Shown here piece after piece: positions 1 through 8,977 of a stretch of 64,000 nucleotides of DNA. Under the pieces are notes generated by a model that was not told the origin of the DNA, made no database searches, and saw only the letters and a list, made by a program, of their open reading frames with translations. The DNA comes from Lacrimispora celerecrescens (GTDB lineage: Bacteria > Bacillota > Clostridia > Lachnospirales > Lachnospiraceae). The DNA is taken from NCBI RefSeq assembly GCF_000732605.1, contig NZ_JPME01000018.1, positions 186,001-250,000 on the forward strand. Direction: 5' to 3'. A program made the translations under genes and the position numbers. Every line of letters begins with the position of its first letter. The stretch's first letter is position 1.

Positions 1-608
1 CAAAAGAAGATGGAACTCCGGTCGGGGAAATCACCGGAACCAGCGATAAGCTTCCGGTGGAAAAACAGCTGGAAATGATCCGCAAGATTCTTCCGGATGC
101 GAAGACCATCGGCATTCTTTACAGCACCAGCGAAGTGAACTCAGAAGCAGCAATCAAGGAATATAAAGCCGCTGCCGCTTCCTATGGCTTTGAAATCGTA
201 GAAGGCGCTGTGTCCGCAACTGCCGATATCCCTCTGGCAACTGACAGCATTTTAGAAAAGGTTGACTGCTTAAACAATTTAACGGATAACACCGTAGTAA
301 GCTCTCTTCCGCTTATCTTAGATAAAGCCGGAAAGAAAAACATACCGGTATTCGGCAGCGAAGTAGAGCAGGTGAAAATCGGCTGCCTGGCTTCCATGGG
401 TCTTGATTATGTGGACTTAGGCAAGCAGACCGGTATCATGGCTGCAAAAGTATTAAAGGGTGAGGCAAAGGCAAGCGACATGAATTTTGAGGTAATCAAG
501 GAAGCCGCATTCTACGGAAACGCAAAGGTTGCCGAGAATCTCGGGATCAGCCTGCCGTCAGAGCTTACCGGTTCCGCCGCTGAAGTTTTTACAGATATCA
601 CCCACTAG
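1..608 (+). CDS. ABC transporter substrate-binding protein, TrpX-like (5' end outside window)
   Basis: C-terminal part of a periplasmic-binding-type protein of the ABC_sub_bind family (PF04392), which delivers a small ligand to the permease and ATPase encoded directly downstream. The reading frame is open to the left edge (frame starting at base 3, KEDGTPVGEITGTSDKLPVEKQ), so the GTG at 57 is internal and the signal peptide lies outside the window. The pattern GTSDKLPVEKQLEMI followed by AKTIGILYSTSEVNS is typical of the TrpX/YnjB-like proteins. Neighbours in the order binding protein, permease, ATPase match the TrpXYZ arrangement. Ligand is not determined by the sequence; tryptophan is one documented ligand in the family. 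Confidence 0.85.
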   Translation, partial: KEDGTPVGEITGTSDKLPVEKQLEMIRKILPDAKTIGILYSTSEVNSEAAIKEYKAAAASYGFEIVEGAVSATADIPLATDSILEKVDCLNNLTDNTVVSSLPLILDKAGKKNIPVFGSEVEQVKIGCLASMGLDYVDLGKQTGIMAAKVLKGEAKASDMNFEVIKEAAFYGNAKVAENLGISLPSELTGSAAEVFTDITH

Positions 609-645
609 AAATCATAACACTGGAAATATTGGAGGAAGTTAAACC

Positions 646-1530
646 ATGTCAATCATACTTGGCGTTTTAGAAGAAGGCCTTGTCTATGCCATTATGGCGC
701 TAGGCGTTTACATCACTTATAAGATTCTGGATTTTCCAGATCTTTCCGTTGATGGAACCTTCCCTTTGGGAGGCGCAATTACCGTTACCCTGATCCTGGC
801 CGGAATGAACCCGGCGGCAACGTTATTTATAGCCTTTGCCGTCGGTGCCCTGGCCGGATGCATCACCGGCTTTATCCATGTAAAATTAAAGGTACGGGAT
901 CTTCTGTCAGGTATTATTGTCATGACTGCCCTCTATTCTGTGAATCTGCGGATAGCCGGTAAATCCAATGTCCCATTTTTTAATAATGATTCCATCTTTG
1001 AAAACAGTTTTGTGAACCGCCTGTTACCTGGGAAGCTTGCCGATATCAGCGTTGTGATCATATTAGCTGTCATCGTGGTGATCGTTAAGATTTTGCTTGA
1101 CCAGTATCTAAAGACCCGCTCCGGCTATTTGTTAAGAGCTGTGGGTGACAATGAAACACTTGTTACCTCTCTGGCCAAGGATAAAGGCATGGTAAAGATC
1201 ATCGGTCTCGCCATCGCAAACGGCCTGGCTGCTCTGGCCGGTTCCGTATACTGCCAGCAAAAAGGGTTTTTTGAAATCAGTATGGGAACCGGTACCATTG
1301 TAATCGGCCTTGCCAATGTAATCATTGGTACAAAGCTGTTTAAACGGATTGGATTTGTGAAATCCACCACCGCAGTCATTATTGGCTCTATCATTTACAA
1401 AGCCTGCGTATCCTTTGCCATTTATCTGGGAATGGAAGCATCGGACTTAAAACTGATCACATCAGTGCTGTTCCTGGCTATTCTGGTGATCAGCAACGGC
1501 AGGGAAAAGAAGGTGAAACAACATGCTTGA
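646..1530 (+). CDS. ABC transporter permease, TrpY-like
   Basis: Membrane subunit of 294 residues in the BPD_transp_2 family, with roughly eight hydrophobic segments spread over the whole length. It follows the binding protein by 37 bases and has a GGAGGAAG ribosome binding site before the ATG. Its 3' end overlaps the ATPase start by 8 bases, so the two are translationally coupled. The family is shared by branched-chain amino acid and tryptophan importers; the substrate here is inferred only from the neighbour. Confidence 0.88.
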   Translation: MSIILGVLEEGLVYAIMALGVYITYKILDFPDLSVDGTFPLGGAITVTLILAGMNPAATLFIAFAVGALAGCITGFIHVKLKVRDLLSGIIVMTALYSVNLRIAGKSNVPFFNNDSIFENSFVNRLLPGKLADISVVIILAVIVVIVKILLDQYLKTRSGYLLRAVGDNETLVTSLAKDKGMVKIIGLAIANGLAALAGSVYCQQKGFFEISMGTGTIVIGLANVIIGTKLFKRIGFVKSTTAVIIGSIIYKACVSFAIYLGMEASDLKLITSVLFLAILVISNGREKKVKQHA

Positions 1531-2296
1531 ACTTCAAAACATTAATAAATATTACAACCAGGGAACCGTCAATGAGATGTGCCTGTTCCAGAACTTTAAT
1601 CTCACCATTAAAGATCAGCAGTTCGTATCTGTGGTAGGGAGCAACGGCTCCGGTAAGACTTCCCTTTTAAACATCATCTGCGGAAGCATTCCTTTGGACA
1701 GCGGCTCCATCCTGGTGGGTGGCGCCGACATCACCAACATGCCGGAATTTAAGCGTCAGCGCCGGATCGGAAGGGTCTACCAGAACCCGGCTATGGGCAC
1801 CTGTCCCAATATGACAATCCTGGAAAATATGGCTCTGGCTGATACCAAGGGAAAGCCCTTTAATCTTCTTCCCGGCACTAATAAGCAGCGGATATCCTAT
1901 TATAAGGAACAGCTCCGCTTCCTGGGCCTTGGCTTAGAGGATAAGCTGCATGTAAAGGTTGGCGTTCTTTCCGGCGGTCAGAGGCAGGCCATGGCTCTTC
2001 TCATGTCCACCATGACTCCCATTGAATTCCTGATCTTAGATGAACACACTGCTGCCCTGGATCCAAAAACAGCCGAGAACATCATGGAGCTGACAGACCG
2101 GATTGTAAAGGAAAAGCATTTGACCACCATTATGGTCACTCATAACCTTCGGTATGCCGTAGAATATGGAAACCGTCTGCTGATGATGCATCAGGGAAAT
2201 GCCATCATTGACACGGAAGGGGACGAAAAGTCCAGTATGGATGTGGAACACATTTTAGAGAAATTCAATGAGATCAGCATTGAATGCGGAAATTAG
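1523..2296 (+). CDS. ABC transporter ATP-binding protein, TrpZ-like
   Basis: 257-residue ATPase subunit energising the importer encoded just upstream. Walker A is GSNGSGKT near residues 39-46, the signature is LSGGQRQA, and Walker B with catalytic Glu is FLILDEHTAALDP. A switch histidine is present in IMVTHN. It starts 8 bases inside the permease gene and is followed by a strong terminator, so it closes the three-gene operon. Confidence 0.92.
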   Translation: MLELQNINKYYNQGTVNEMCLFQNFNLTIKDQQFVSVVGSNGSGKTSLLNIICGSIPLDSGSILVGGADITNMPEFKRQRRIGRVYQNPAMGTCPNMTILENMALADTKGKPFNLLPGTNKQRISYYKEQLRFLGLGLEDKLHVKVGVLSGGQRQAMALLMSTMTPIEFLILDEHTAALDPKTAENIMELTDRIVKEKHLTTIMVTHNLRYAVEYGNRLLMMHQGNAIIDTEGDEKSSMDVEHILEKFNEISIECGN

Positions 2297-2320
2297 ATAA
2301 TTATAATGATTTCAATCAAA

Positions 2321-2356
2321 GAAAATCCGGCCAGTACCTCGCCGGATTTTCTTTTT
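2321..2356 (+). terminator. Rho-independent terminator of the TrpXYZ-like operon
   Basis: Stem AAAATCCGGC / GCCGGATTTT with a short loop, followed on the plus strand by CTTTTT. The opposite strand also reads as a hairpin followed by a short T-run, so it may also serve the convergent GH127 gene. Confidence 0.85.
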
Positions 2357-2367
2357 AATGCCTGTTT

Positions 2368-4311
2368 TTACTTTTCACGCATCCATACAATCATTTCACC
2401 CTTACCCCGGTTATTCCAACAGCAATAGGGAATCGCCTTAAACGTATCTTTTATGTATGAGGGTCTCTCTTCCTCATATAGGGTATCTCCTACTCTGGAA
2501 TAATCAATGCGCATGCCTTCCAGTCCGGCGCACATGGTTCCGCCAAGCAATGATTCGTCAAATTCTTCTTTCGGCGGCACCGAACTGTCCATGATATCTG
2601 ATGCCAGATACTTGCCGTTATCCGCTTCCTCAAGGCAATACACCATTGGCCCTTTCATCAGGCAGACCTTACCGATGTTATCACGTACCCTGGGGTTACA
2701 TCTTACAAAACGGAAAGAAACATCAAAAACCACTGTGATCTTATCTCCTGCCTTCCATTTACGAGTTAGATACAGGTATCCTTTTTCCAGGCACACAGCT
2801 TCCTTAATACCATTTACACTTAGCTCCGCTTTGCCTGAGTAGGACGGTTTCCTGATTCCTACGGTAAACTCCTGTCCGTCCATTTCCGGAGTGATTTCCA
2901 ATGTCACATCGCCTTTTACCGGATAATCAGAACTGAGTAGAAGCTCCACATGGCCGGAGGACAAGTCGGTTTCAATCCTGCTGCCGACAAATAAGTTCAC
3001 ATAAACCGTATTCTGCTCTGAAGCATACACATAATTGCCAAGGGAAGCAAGGGTTCTGGCAATATTAGGCGGACAGCAGGCCACGCCAAACCAAAGCTGT
3101 CTTGTGGTTTTCACATGGCGGTAAGTCGGATTTTTCTCTGCAATCTCAGGAACCACCTCCAAAGGATTGACATAAAAGAAATGTTTCCCGTCTAAGGCGA
3201 TCCCCGCCAAAAGGGTGTTGTATAATGCCTTTTCTACTATATCGGTATATTTTCCATCCCTTGTGATCTGGAACATCCGGTTGGAAAACATGGCAAGCCC
3301 TACTGTGGCACAGGATTCAGAATAATTTGAATTGTTGGGCAGGTCGTAATCCGTGGTAAATCGTTCCCCATAGGATGCAGAACCAATGCTTCCGGTGATA
3401 TACATCCTTTTTTCCACAATATTGTTCCACAGAGTCTCGCACTGTTTTAACAGTTCTTGATCCTGATATTCATAGGCCAAATCAGCCATGGCGCTGTATA
3501 AGTAAACCGCCCGCACCGCATGCCCCTCCGCTGTTTCCTGTTCTTTTAGAGGCATATGGGACTGGTTATAATCCAGGTCAAAATCTTTAAATTCAGGAAA
3601 AATGAAATTCTGATTCTTTACACAGTCTTCGTTTAAAAAATAACAAGGTCTTTCCCCTCTGGTTTGTACAAAAAAATCAGCCAGTTCCAGATATTTTGTC
3701 ATTTTGGTGACCCGGTAAAGCTTTACAAGGGCCAACTCCACTTCCGGGTGTCCAGGATAGCCGTGGATTTTTCCCTCTTCCTTTCCAAACACCGTACACA
3801 TGTAATCGGCAAACTTACAAACCACATGAAGAAATTTATTCTTGCCCGTTGCTTCATAATAAGCCACTGCCGCTTCGATCATATGTCCTGCGGTATAAAG
3901 CTCGTGGCCTTCCAATAAGTCAGACCACCGTTTTTCTCCTGTAATTGTATAATACGTATTCAAATATCCATCTTCGCACTGGGCTCTGGCAATTAAATCG
4001 ATGGCGCTGTCGGCAGCGGCTTCCAGTTTTGGATTCCTTTTTTTAGCGAGGGAATAGGCGGCAGCTTCCAGCCATTTGGCAACATCCGTATCCTGAAATA
4101 CCATGCCCTTGTGATCTCCTTTTTCATCGCCGCAGGCAATCCGGAAATTTCTGATACAATAGCTTTTTTCGGCTCCTTCTACTTGATCATTGATCAGCTC
4201 CCATTGAAAGGGTAATATTACATAATCCACCAGATCAATATATCTGTTCCAGAATGGATCATTAATTATAATGCTTTTTAAATCCACTGTTGTCAACTTA
4301 CCACCATCCAT
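2368..4311 (-). CDS. GH127 beta-L-arabinofuranosidase
   Basis: 647-residue glycoside hydrolase of family 127 (DUF1680), which releases L-arabinofuranose from beta-linked arabino-oligosaccharides; no signal peptide, so it acts in the cytoplasm. The signature residues of the characterised enzyme HypBA1 are visible: zinc ligands Glu332 and Cys334 (SESCATVG), Cys412 and nucleophile Cys413 region (ACCPPN), and acid/base Glu316 in GERF. GAGGA lies 6 bases before the ATG. It is the last gene of a five-gene operon with a sugar ABC transporter and a LacI regulator, 26 bases after the regulator, which suggests hydrolysis of imported arabinosides. Confidence 0.93.
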   Translation of the reverse strand: MDGGKLTTVDLKSIIINDPFWNRYIDLVDYVILPFQWELINDQVEGAEKSYCIRNFRIACGDEKGDHKGMVFQDTDVAKWLEAAAYSLAKKRNPKLEAAADSAIDLIARAQCEDGYLNTYYTITGEKRWSDLLEGHELYTAGHMIEAAVAYYEATGKNKFLHVVCKFADYMCTVFGKEEGKIHGYPGHPEVELALVKLYRVTKMTKYLELADFFVQTRGERPCYFLNEDCVKNQNFIFPEFKDFDLDYNQSHMPLKEQETAEGHAVRAVYLYSAMADLAYEYQDQELLKQCETLWNNIVEKRMYITGSIGSASYGERFTTDYDLPNNSNYSESCATVGLAMFSNRMFQITRDGKYTDIVEKALYNTLLAGIALDGKHFFYVNPLEVVPEIAEKNPTYRHVKTTRQLWFGVACCPPNIARTLASLGNYVYASEQNTVYVNLFVGSRIETDLSSGHVELLLSSDYPVKGDVTLEITPEMDGQEFTVGIRKPSYSGKAELSVNGIKEAVCLEKGYLYLTRKWKAGDKITVVFDVSFRFVRCNPRVRDNIGKVCLMKGPMVYCLEEADNGKYLASDIMDSSVPPKEEFDESLLGGTMCAGLEGMRIDYSRVGDTLYEEERPSYIKDTFKAIPYCCWNNRGKGEMIVWMREK

Positions 4312-4337
4312 ATCGTTTCCTCACTCAGCAATTAGTT

Positions 4338-5387
4338 TTATTCATAAACCGCAGTTTCGTTCCGTTTCTTTACCGACTCTCCTTCTATCAGAGCGCAGGG
4401 CAAGGTGATGTTTACATCTCCCACGCTGGTTCCATGAATGCTTTCAAGTAAGAGCTCCATGGAACGGTATCCCATTTCCTGGAGAGGCCTTTCCACTGTG
4501 GTGATTCTTGGAGTCACATACTGGACAATATCTCCGTTATCAAATCCCGTTACTGAAATATCGTCTGGAATTTTAAGTCCAAGCTCTCTGGCAGCGTCAT
4601 AAACACCCACTGCCATATCGTCGTTCATTGCTACAATCGCAGTCGGAAAGTCTTTTTTATTAAGAATCTTTCTGGCTGCTTCCTTTCCTTCCCGGTACTT
4701 CCAGTTTCCGCATACAACGTTCTCGGGCTTTAATTCTATCCCCGCCTCGTCTAAGGCTCTCTGAAAGCCTTTAAACCTAAGAGCAGCAGGTTCCGATCCT
4801 TTAAGCCCGTTAATCACACCAAACTCCTTATGTCCATTACTTATTAACATCTGTGTCATCTGGTAAACCGTTTTTTCGTTACTATAGCGGATTGAGGATC
4901 CTTCCCCATCCGTGTAACAGTAACAATATACCACCGGTTTTTTTATATCATGAAGTACATGGTTTATTTTGCGGTCATGCATGCCCACATAAATAATGCC
5001 ATCCACCTGCATTCCAATTAAAACATCTACCGCCTTATCGATGTCCTTTTGAAAATTTGAAATATGTTCAAACTGGGATTCTATTTTGCTAAGAAGCCTT
5101 AAATTATTTAAGATGGTATTATATCCTCTTGCTTCTGCTATTTCATTGATCCCATCAATGATATGGGCCGTATGCCAGACAGTAATGTCTTCAACAATCA
5201 CTCCGATTAAGAACGATTCATTTGTCCGAAGACTTTTCGCCAGGATATTGGACCGGTATCCCGTCTCTTTTATTATCTTTTCTACCCGTTTTCTTGTCTC
5301 TTCACTTACCTGAGCCGTATTGTTGAGCACATATGATACCGTTGCTACGGATACACCGGCCATAGAAGCAATTTCTTTTAATGTCAT
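4338..5387 (-). CDS. LacI-family transcriptional regulator (arabinoside operon)
   Basis: 349 residues: N-terminal HTH beginning MTLKEIASMAGVSVATVSYVLN with hinge around residues 45-60, followed by a periplasmic-binding-like sugar domain (residues about 60-340). It lies between the CUT1 transporter genes and the GH127 gene in the same direction. The likely targets are the ATTTAAACGTTTAAAT-type palindromes around the operon promoter at 8.7-8.9 kb, because their central CG is characteristic of LacI-family operators. The inducer is presumably an arabinose-containing sugar (inference). Confidence 0.9.
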   Translation of the reverse strand: MTLKEIASMAGVSVATVSYVLNNTAQVSEETRKRVEKIIKETGYRSNILAKSLRTNESFLIGVIVEDITVWHTAHIIDGINEIAEARGYNTILNNLRLLSKIESQFEHISNFQKDIDKAVDVLIGMQVDGIIYVGMHDRKINHVLHDIKKPVVYCYCYTDGEGSSIRYSNEKTVYQMTQMLISNGHKEFGVINGLKGSEPAALRFKGFQRALDEAGIELKPENVVCGNWKYREGKEAARKILNKKDFPTAIVAMNDDMAVGVYDAARELGLKIPDDISVTGFDNGDIVQYVTPRITTVERPLQEMGYRSMELLLESIHGTSVGDVNITLPCALIEGESVKKRNETAVYE

Positions 5388-5455
5388 GGTAGTATATACT
5401 CCCTCTTTTCATTTTTTCCGTTCTTTACCCATCACTTCATGGCAGCCCATTTCTG

Positions 5456-6307
5456 CTATCCTTTTAAACCGGAAGTTTTGATCCCCTCAACCAGAAATCT
5501 GGAACCAAACAGGTAAAGAAGCATAGGGGGCAGAATCATCAGGGAAGATGCTGCCATAATCGACGGCCAGTTAATGACAAATGCATTACCAGAAGTATAC
5601 ATAAATGTAGTCATTAATGCAATGGTCAGCGTTCTCCACTTGTCGCTGTTAATATAGAACACCGGCTGGGTCAGCTCATTCCACCAGAATACACTGGACA
5701 GAACGCCAATCGTGGTAAAGGTGGACTTTGACAGAGGCACCAGCACTTTAAAAAACACGCCCAGCCTGCTGCAGCCATCTATGGTTGCTGCTTCATCCAG
5801 TTCCTTAGGGATGGACCGGAAAAACTGCCGGAAAAGAAATACATTATAGGGATAAGCAAAAAATGACGGAATGATCATGGGGAGAAGGGAATCCAGCCAG
5901 CCGATCTTTCCAAACATAATGTACTGGGGAATAATCAGGGCAATTCCCGGGATCATCATCGTACCCACAATCAATGAAAAGATTAAATTCTTCCCGGGAA
6001 ATTCCATTCTTGCAAGAGGATAGGCTACAAAGGAGGAGGATATTAATGTCCCTAACGTAGTCCCTGCCATTAATAGAACGGTATTTCGTACATATAAATA
6101 ATAGTTGGAATGAAAAAAGATATAGTTAAAGTTTTCCAGTGTCACATTCTTAGGGATAATATCAGAAGAGGTGGTGAACTCTGTTAAATTTTTAAACCCT
6201 CCCGAAAACACCCATATGATCGGAGAAAACATGATAACAGCAACAAGAATCTTAAGAATAAAAATTAGAATCCTGCCTGCCCTTTTCTTTGCTTTTGCTG
6301 AATTCAT
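5456..6307 (-). CDS. Carbohydrate ABC transporter permease (MalG/CUT1 type)
   Basis: 283 residues, six predicted membrane segments. The EAA loop that contacts the ATPase is visible as ELDEAATIDGCSRLGVFFKVLVPLSKS near residue 190. It follows the MalF-type permease by 12 bases and precedes the LacI gene by 68 bases. No dedicated ATPase gene is present, as is common for CUT1 systems that share an MsmX-type ATPase encoded elsewhere. Confidence 0.92.
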   Translation of the reverse strand: MNSAKAKKRAGRILIFILKILVAVIMFSPIIWVFSGGFKNLTEFTTSSDIIPKNVTLENFNYIFFHSNYYLYVRNTVLLMAGTTLGTLISSSFVAYPLARMEFPGKNLIFSLIVGTMMIPGIALIIPQYIMFGKIGWLDSLLPMIIPSFFAYPYNVFLFRQFFRSIPKELDEAATIDGCSRLGVFFKVLVPLSKSTFTTIGVLSSVFWWNELTQPVFYINSDKWRTLTIALMTTFMYTSGNAFVINWPSIMAASSLMILPPMLLYLFGSRFLVEGIKTSGLKG

Positions 6308-6319
6308 GGCCTCTCCTCC

Positions 6320-7243
6320 TTAATTTTCGTAATAGACAAGTTTTTTTGATACTGCAAATATGCCGATCCCAAAACCGCAGGCGATCAGAAACAGGACCAC
6401 CGACAGCGCACAGGCATAGCCTACCTTCATATTGCTGAAAGCTTCCTTATAGATTAAAAGGCTTAAAACCTGGGTCATCCCGTTGGGATCTCCGCTTTCC
6501 CCTGTCAATGGATAAAGCAGGGCAAAGGAACCATTTAATGCGCTGATGCAGCCCATAACCGCATTAAACAGTACAATGGGGGAAATCATGGGAAGGGTTA
6601 TGCCGAAAAACTTCCGGAATGGACTTGCACCGTCAATGTCACACGCTTCATAAAGCTCTCTGGGAACATCATTTAAGCCTGAGCGGAAGATTAACATCAT
6701 CTGTCCGGTGTTGTATGTAAACAGGGTAATAAAAAATACGGCAAGATAAATGGTGCGTTTATCATACAGCCAGTTCACCATCACATTTTTTGCAGTCAGC
6801 TGTGAAATGATGGCATTTAAAAGACCTGCCTCTTTTCCGAAAATGGTACGGAATGTATACGCCAGTGCAACCGTCGGTATAACGGAAGGAAGAAAATAAC
6901 AGAACTGGAATATGCCGTTTAATTTCTGTTTATAATTTAACAACATAGCAAGAATCACTGCCCAGATCGTAGTAACCACCATCATAACAACCGTAAAAAA
7001 CAAGGTCACTTTTATGGAATTCCAAAAGGTAGGGCTTTGAACCATATTAACGTAATTTGCAAATCCTACAAAATTTGAAATACCGTTTAATTTCCGGTTT
7101 GTCAAACTCACTGCAAACATAAAAACAATGGGAAATAAGGTAAAACATATAAATCCTATAAACCATGGGGCGCAAAAAGCATATGCAGTCAGATGGTTCG
7201 TAAGCTTCTTTTTATTTATCGGCTTCCTTTTCTCATTTTTCAT
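6320..7243 (-). CDS. Carbohydrate ABC transporter permease (MalF/CUT1 type)
   Basis: The start is placed at the ATG at 7243 (MKNEKRKPINKKK), which has AAAGGAT about 11 bases upstream; a longer open frame to 7384 would overlap the preceding gene and adds an Arg-rich low-complexity stretch, so it was not chosen. The product is 307 residues with six membrane segments and an EAA motif ELYEACDIDGASPFRKFFGITLPMISP. It pairs with the MalG-type permease downstream to form the channel for the sugar bound by the lipoprotein upstream. Confidence 0.88.
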   Translation of the reverse strand: MKNEKRKPINKKKLTNHLTAYAFCAPWFIGFICFTLFPIVFMFAVSLTNRKLNGISNFVGFANYVNMVQSPTFWNSIKVTLFFTVVMMVVTTIWAVILAMLLNYKQKLNGIFQFCYFLPSVIPTVALAYTFRTIFGKEAGLLNAIISQLTAKNVMVNWLYDKRTIYLAVFFITLFTYNTGQMMLIFRSGLNDVPRELYEACDIDGASPFRKFFGITLPMISPIVLFNAVMGCISALNGSFALLYPLTGESGDPNGMTQVLSLLIYKEAFSNMKVGYACALSVVLFLIACGFGIGIFAVSKKLVYYEN

Positions 7244-7288
7244 AGCATTCACGATCCTTTCGCTTAAAGGCACAAATGACCTTTCTTT

Positions 7289-7329
7289 GCGGCCGCTTCC
7301 CTTCCGCTTTCCGTCTGGTCTGCGGCCGC
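7289..7329 (-). promoter_or_regulatory. GC-rich intercistronic hairpin after the sugar-binding protein gene
   Basis: Two copies of the self-complementary octamer GCGGCCGC at 7289-7296 and 7322-7329 can pair with each other across a 25-base loop in the operon mRNA. The stem lies 18 bases past the stop codon of the binding-protein gene and before the permease start. There is no U-run, so partial termination or 3'-end protection of the binding-protein message is more likely than full termination (inference). Confidence 0.5.
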
Positions 7330-7346
7330 TCCTGTGCCTGGCTGCT

Positions 7347-8663
7347 TTAATAGCCAATCGTCTCCTTTGCATACTGGGAAGCATTCTTCACCGCATCTTC
7401 TGGTGTTTTCTGACCTAATACCGCTGAGTTAAATTCACTGATTGCATTGTTGGTTACACCGGATGGCAAGCATGTATATCCAAATACACCGGCTTTTAAG
7501 GAGTCTGTTATGGCATCCCAGTTTTCGATTGTCGTTACGCTCTCCACCTTCCAGGCTCCTTTTTCTGCTATGGATTTGATTGCTGAAGGATTGCCGCTTG
7601 CCTTAGAGTTAATGGCCTGACCTTCCTCGCCCATCAGGTATTCAATTACTTTAAACGCGGAATCCTGATTCTTGCTCTTTGCATTTATGCTGTAAAAACC
7701 GGTATGTAGCGTGTTATATTTCAATTTATCGGTAGGAATTGAGGCTATATCCCAGTTAAAGGCAAGTCCGCCGCCATAAGTTCCGATATTCCAGCTTCCC
7801 TGCCAGCTCATAGCCGCTTTTCCGGCTGCAAAAAGATCTGCAGTATCGGAAGAAGGTTCCGGCATGGTACCGTTTTTAACCATTTGTGCCACATCAGAGA
7901 CAAAGGAAACAGCTCCGTCGCCGATCACCATCTGACCCTTGGCCGGATCAAAAACCTGATCTCCTGCACCGCCGATCCCTGCCCACCAGGTCTGAGTATT
8001 GGGAAGCGTGCTTCCATATACTTCTGTTGTTCCGTCGGCCGCCTTTTTGGTAAGCTTCTCCGCCGCTGCCTTATAATCTGCATAAGACCAGTCATTTGTC
8101 GGGTAGGCAATGCCTGCTGCATCAAACATATCCTGGTTGTAATAAAGCAGTTCCGTAGCTGCACACCATGGTAATCCATAGGTACCACCCAGGCCTTCAG
8201 ACAGCTTTGCTACCGCATCAATAAACTCATCTGTTTTAATTGTGGATTTGGCCAGATAATCGTCAAGCGGAATGATTCCGCCTACCTGGGCAAAATTTGC
8301 AATGTCATTTTCCCAGATCACATAAATATCTACGGAATCATTCCCGGTTGATACCATCTGGTTCAATTTAGAAGAATAATCGCTTTCCGGGATCACTGTC
8401 ACTTCTACGTCAATACCGGTTGCCTTTCCAGCCTGCAAATACATATTAAGAGCTTCGTCTTTACTTGGCTCATTCCAGACTGCAATGGTTACCTTCTTTC
8501 CTGCTTCGGCTGAATCCGTCTTACTGCTTTCCCCTGCCTTGGACTCAGTGCTTCCGGCTACAGACCCTTCCTGCTTTTGTGTTCCCTTGGCGCCGCATCC
8601 GGCCAATGAACCGCAAACCACAGCTGTTGACAGAAGCAGTGCCAGTAATTTCTTTCTTCCCAT
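7347..8663 (-). CDS. Extracellular solute-binding lipoprotein, family 1 (sugar)
   Basis: 438 residues. N-terminal lipoprotein signal MGRKKLLALLLSTAVVCGSLAGCG with lipobox LAGC, a Ser/Lys/Glu-rich linker, then an SBP_bac_1 domain. It captures sugar outside the membrane for the two permeases downstream and is the promoter-proximal gene of the operon containing the LacI regulator and GH127 enzyme. Arabino-oligosaccharides are the inferred ligand from the neighbouring hydrolase. Confidence 0.92.
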   Translation of the reverse strand: MGRKKLLALLLSTAVVCGSLAGCGAKGTQKQEGSVAGSTESKAGESSKTDSAEAGKKVTIAVWNEPSKDEALNMYLQAGKATGIDVEVTVIPESDYSSKLNQMVSTGNDSVDIYVIWENDIANFAQVGGIIPLDDYLAKSTIKTDEFIDAVAKLSEGLGGTYGLPWCAATELLYYNQDMFDAAGIAYPTNDWSYADYKAAAEKLTKKAADGTTEVYGSTLPNTQTWWAGIGGAGDQVFDPAKGQMVIGDGAVSFVSDVAQMVKNGTMPEPSSDTADLFAAGKAAMSWQGSWNIGTYGGGLAFNWDIASIPTDKLKYNTLHTGFYSINAKSKNQDSAFKVIEYLMGEEGQAINSKASGNPSAIKSIAEKGAWKVESVTTIENWDAITDSLKAGVFGYTCLPSGVTNNAISEFNSAVLGQKTPEDAVKNASQYAKETIGY

Positions 8664-8696
8664 AATAAACCCTCCATTAAATTATATTATTTTTTT

Positions 8697-8712
8697 ATTT
8701 AAACGTTTAAAT
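8697..8712. promoter_or_regulatory. LacI-type operator, copy 1
   Basis: Perfect 16-bp palindrome ATTTAAACGTTTAAAT centred on CG, lying in the 5' leader of the minus-strand operon, about 35 bases before the binding-protein start codon. Confidence 0.7.
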
Positions 8713-8722
8713 AACTTTTTTA

Positions 8723-8762
8723 TTTTTTGGCCGATAGATTTCAATATCTATCAGCCAAAAAA
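8723..8762. repeat. Long inverted repeat in the operon leader
   Basis: 17-bp arms (8723-8739 and 8746-8762, containing GGCCGATAGAT and ATCTATCAGCC) with one mismatch and a 6-base loop. It sits exactly between operator copies 1 and 2. It is flanked by T on one side and A on the other in both directions, so it is not a standard terminator; a leader hairpin or a second regulator site are both possible. Confidence 0.6.
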
Positions 8763-8767
8763 CAATT

Positions 8768-8783
8768 ATTTAATCGTTTAAAT
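8768..8783. promoter_or_regulatory. LacI-type operator, copy 2
   Basis: ATTTAATCGTTTAAAT matches copy 1 at 15 of 16 positions. It begins about 33 bases downstream of the predicted transcription start; its centre is 71 bp from that of copy 1. Confidence 0.65.
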
Positions 8784-8822
8784 TAATTTCTCAAAAAAAT
8801 ATACACTATAATGTACAACTTT

Positions 8823-8851
8823 AATATATATCCTTTTTATTTATTTGTCAA
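8823..8851 (-). promoter_or_regulatory. Sigma-A promoter of the arabinoside ABC/LacI/GH127 operon
   Basis: On the minus strand -35 TTGACA (8846-8851) and -10 TATATT (8823-8828) are separated by 17 bp. The predicted start is near 8816, giving a leader of about 150 bases that carries two operators and a long hairpin. Confidence 0.75.
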
Positions 8852-8900
8852 TATTTTAATTTAAAATTAACCAAATTCTTTTTATATCGTCATTTTATAT

Positions 8901-8916
8901 ATTTAAAGGTTTAAGT
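8901..8916. promoter_or_regulatory. Possible LacI-type operator, copy 3
   Basis: ATTTAAAGGTTTAAGT matches copy 1 at 14 of 16 positions and lies about 50 bp upstream of the -35 element, suitable for looping with the downstream copies. The remaining bases of the 8664-9030 intergenic region are AT-rich with nothing else recognised. Confidence 0.4.
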
Positions 8917-8977
8917 TGTCGCGAAGATTTGTATTTTGCTGCCGCAATTTGTCGATTACCGGTCTGAATATGGAAAT

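Noticed and set aside
7244-7384. Arg-rich N-terminal extension of the MalF-type permease
   Set aside because: Overlaps the preceding gene and the GC hairpin; ATG at 7243 has a ribosome binding site and family-like N terminus.
8723-8762. Long inverted repeat considered as a transcription terminator
   Set aside because: A-run follows and T-run precedes the stem in both directions, opposite to the terminator pattern.
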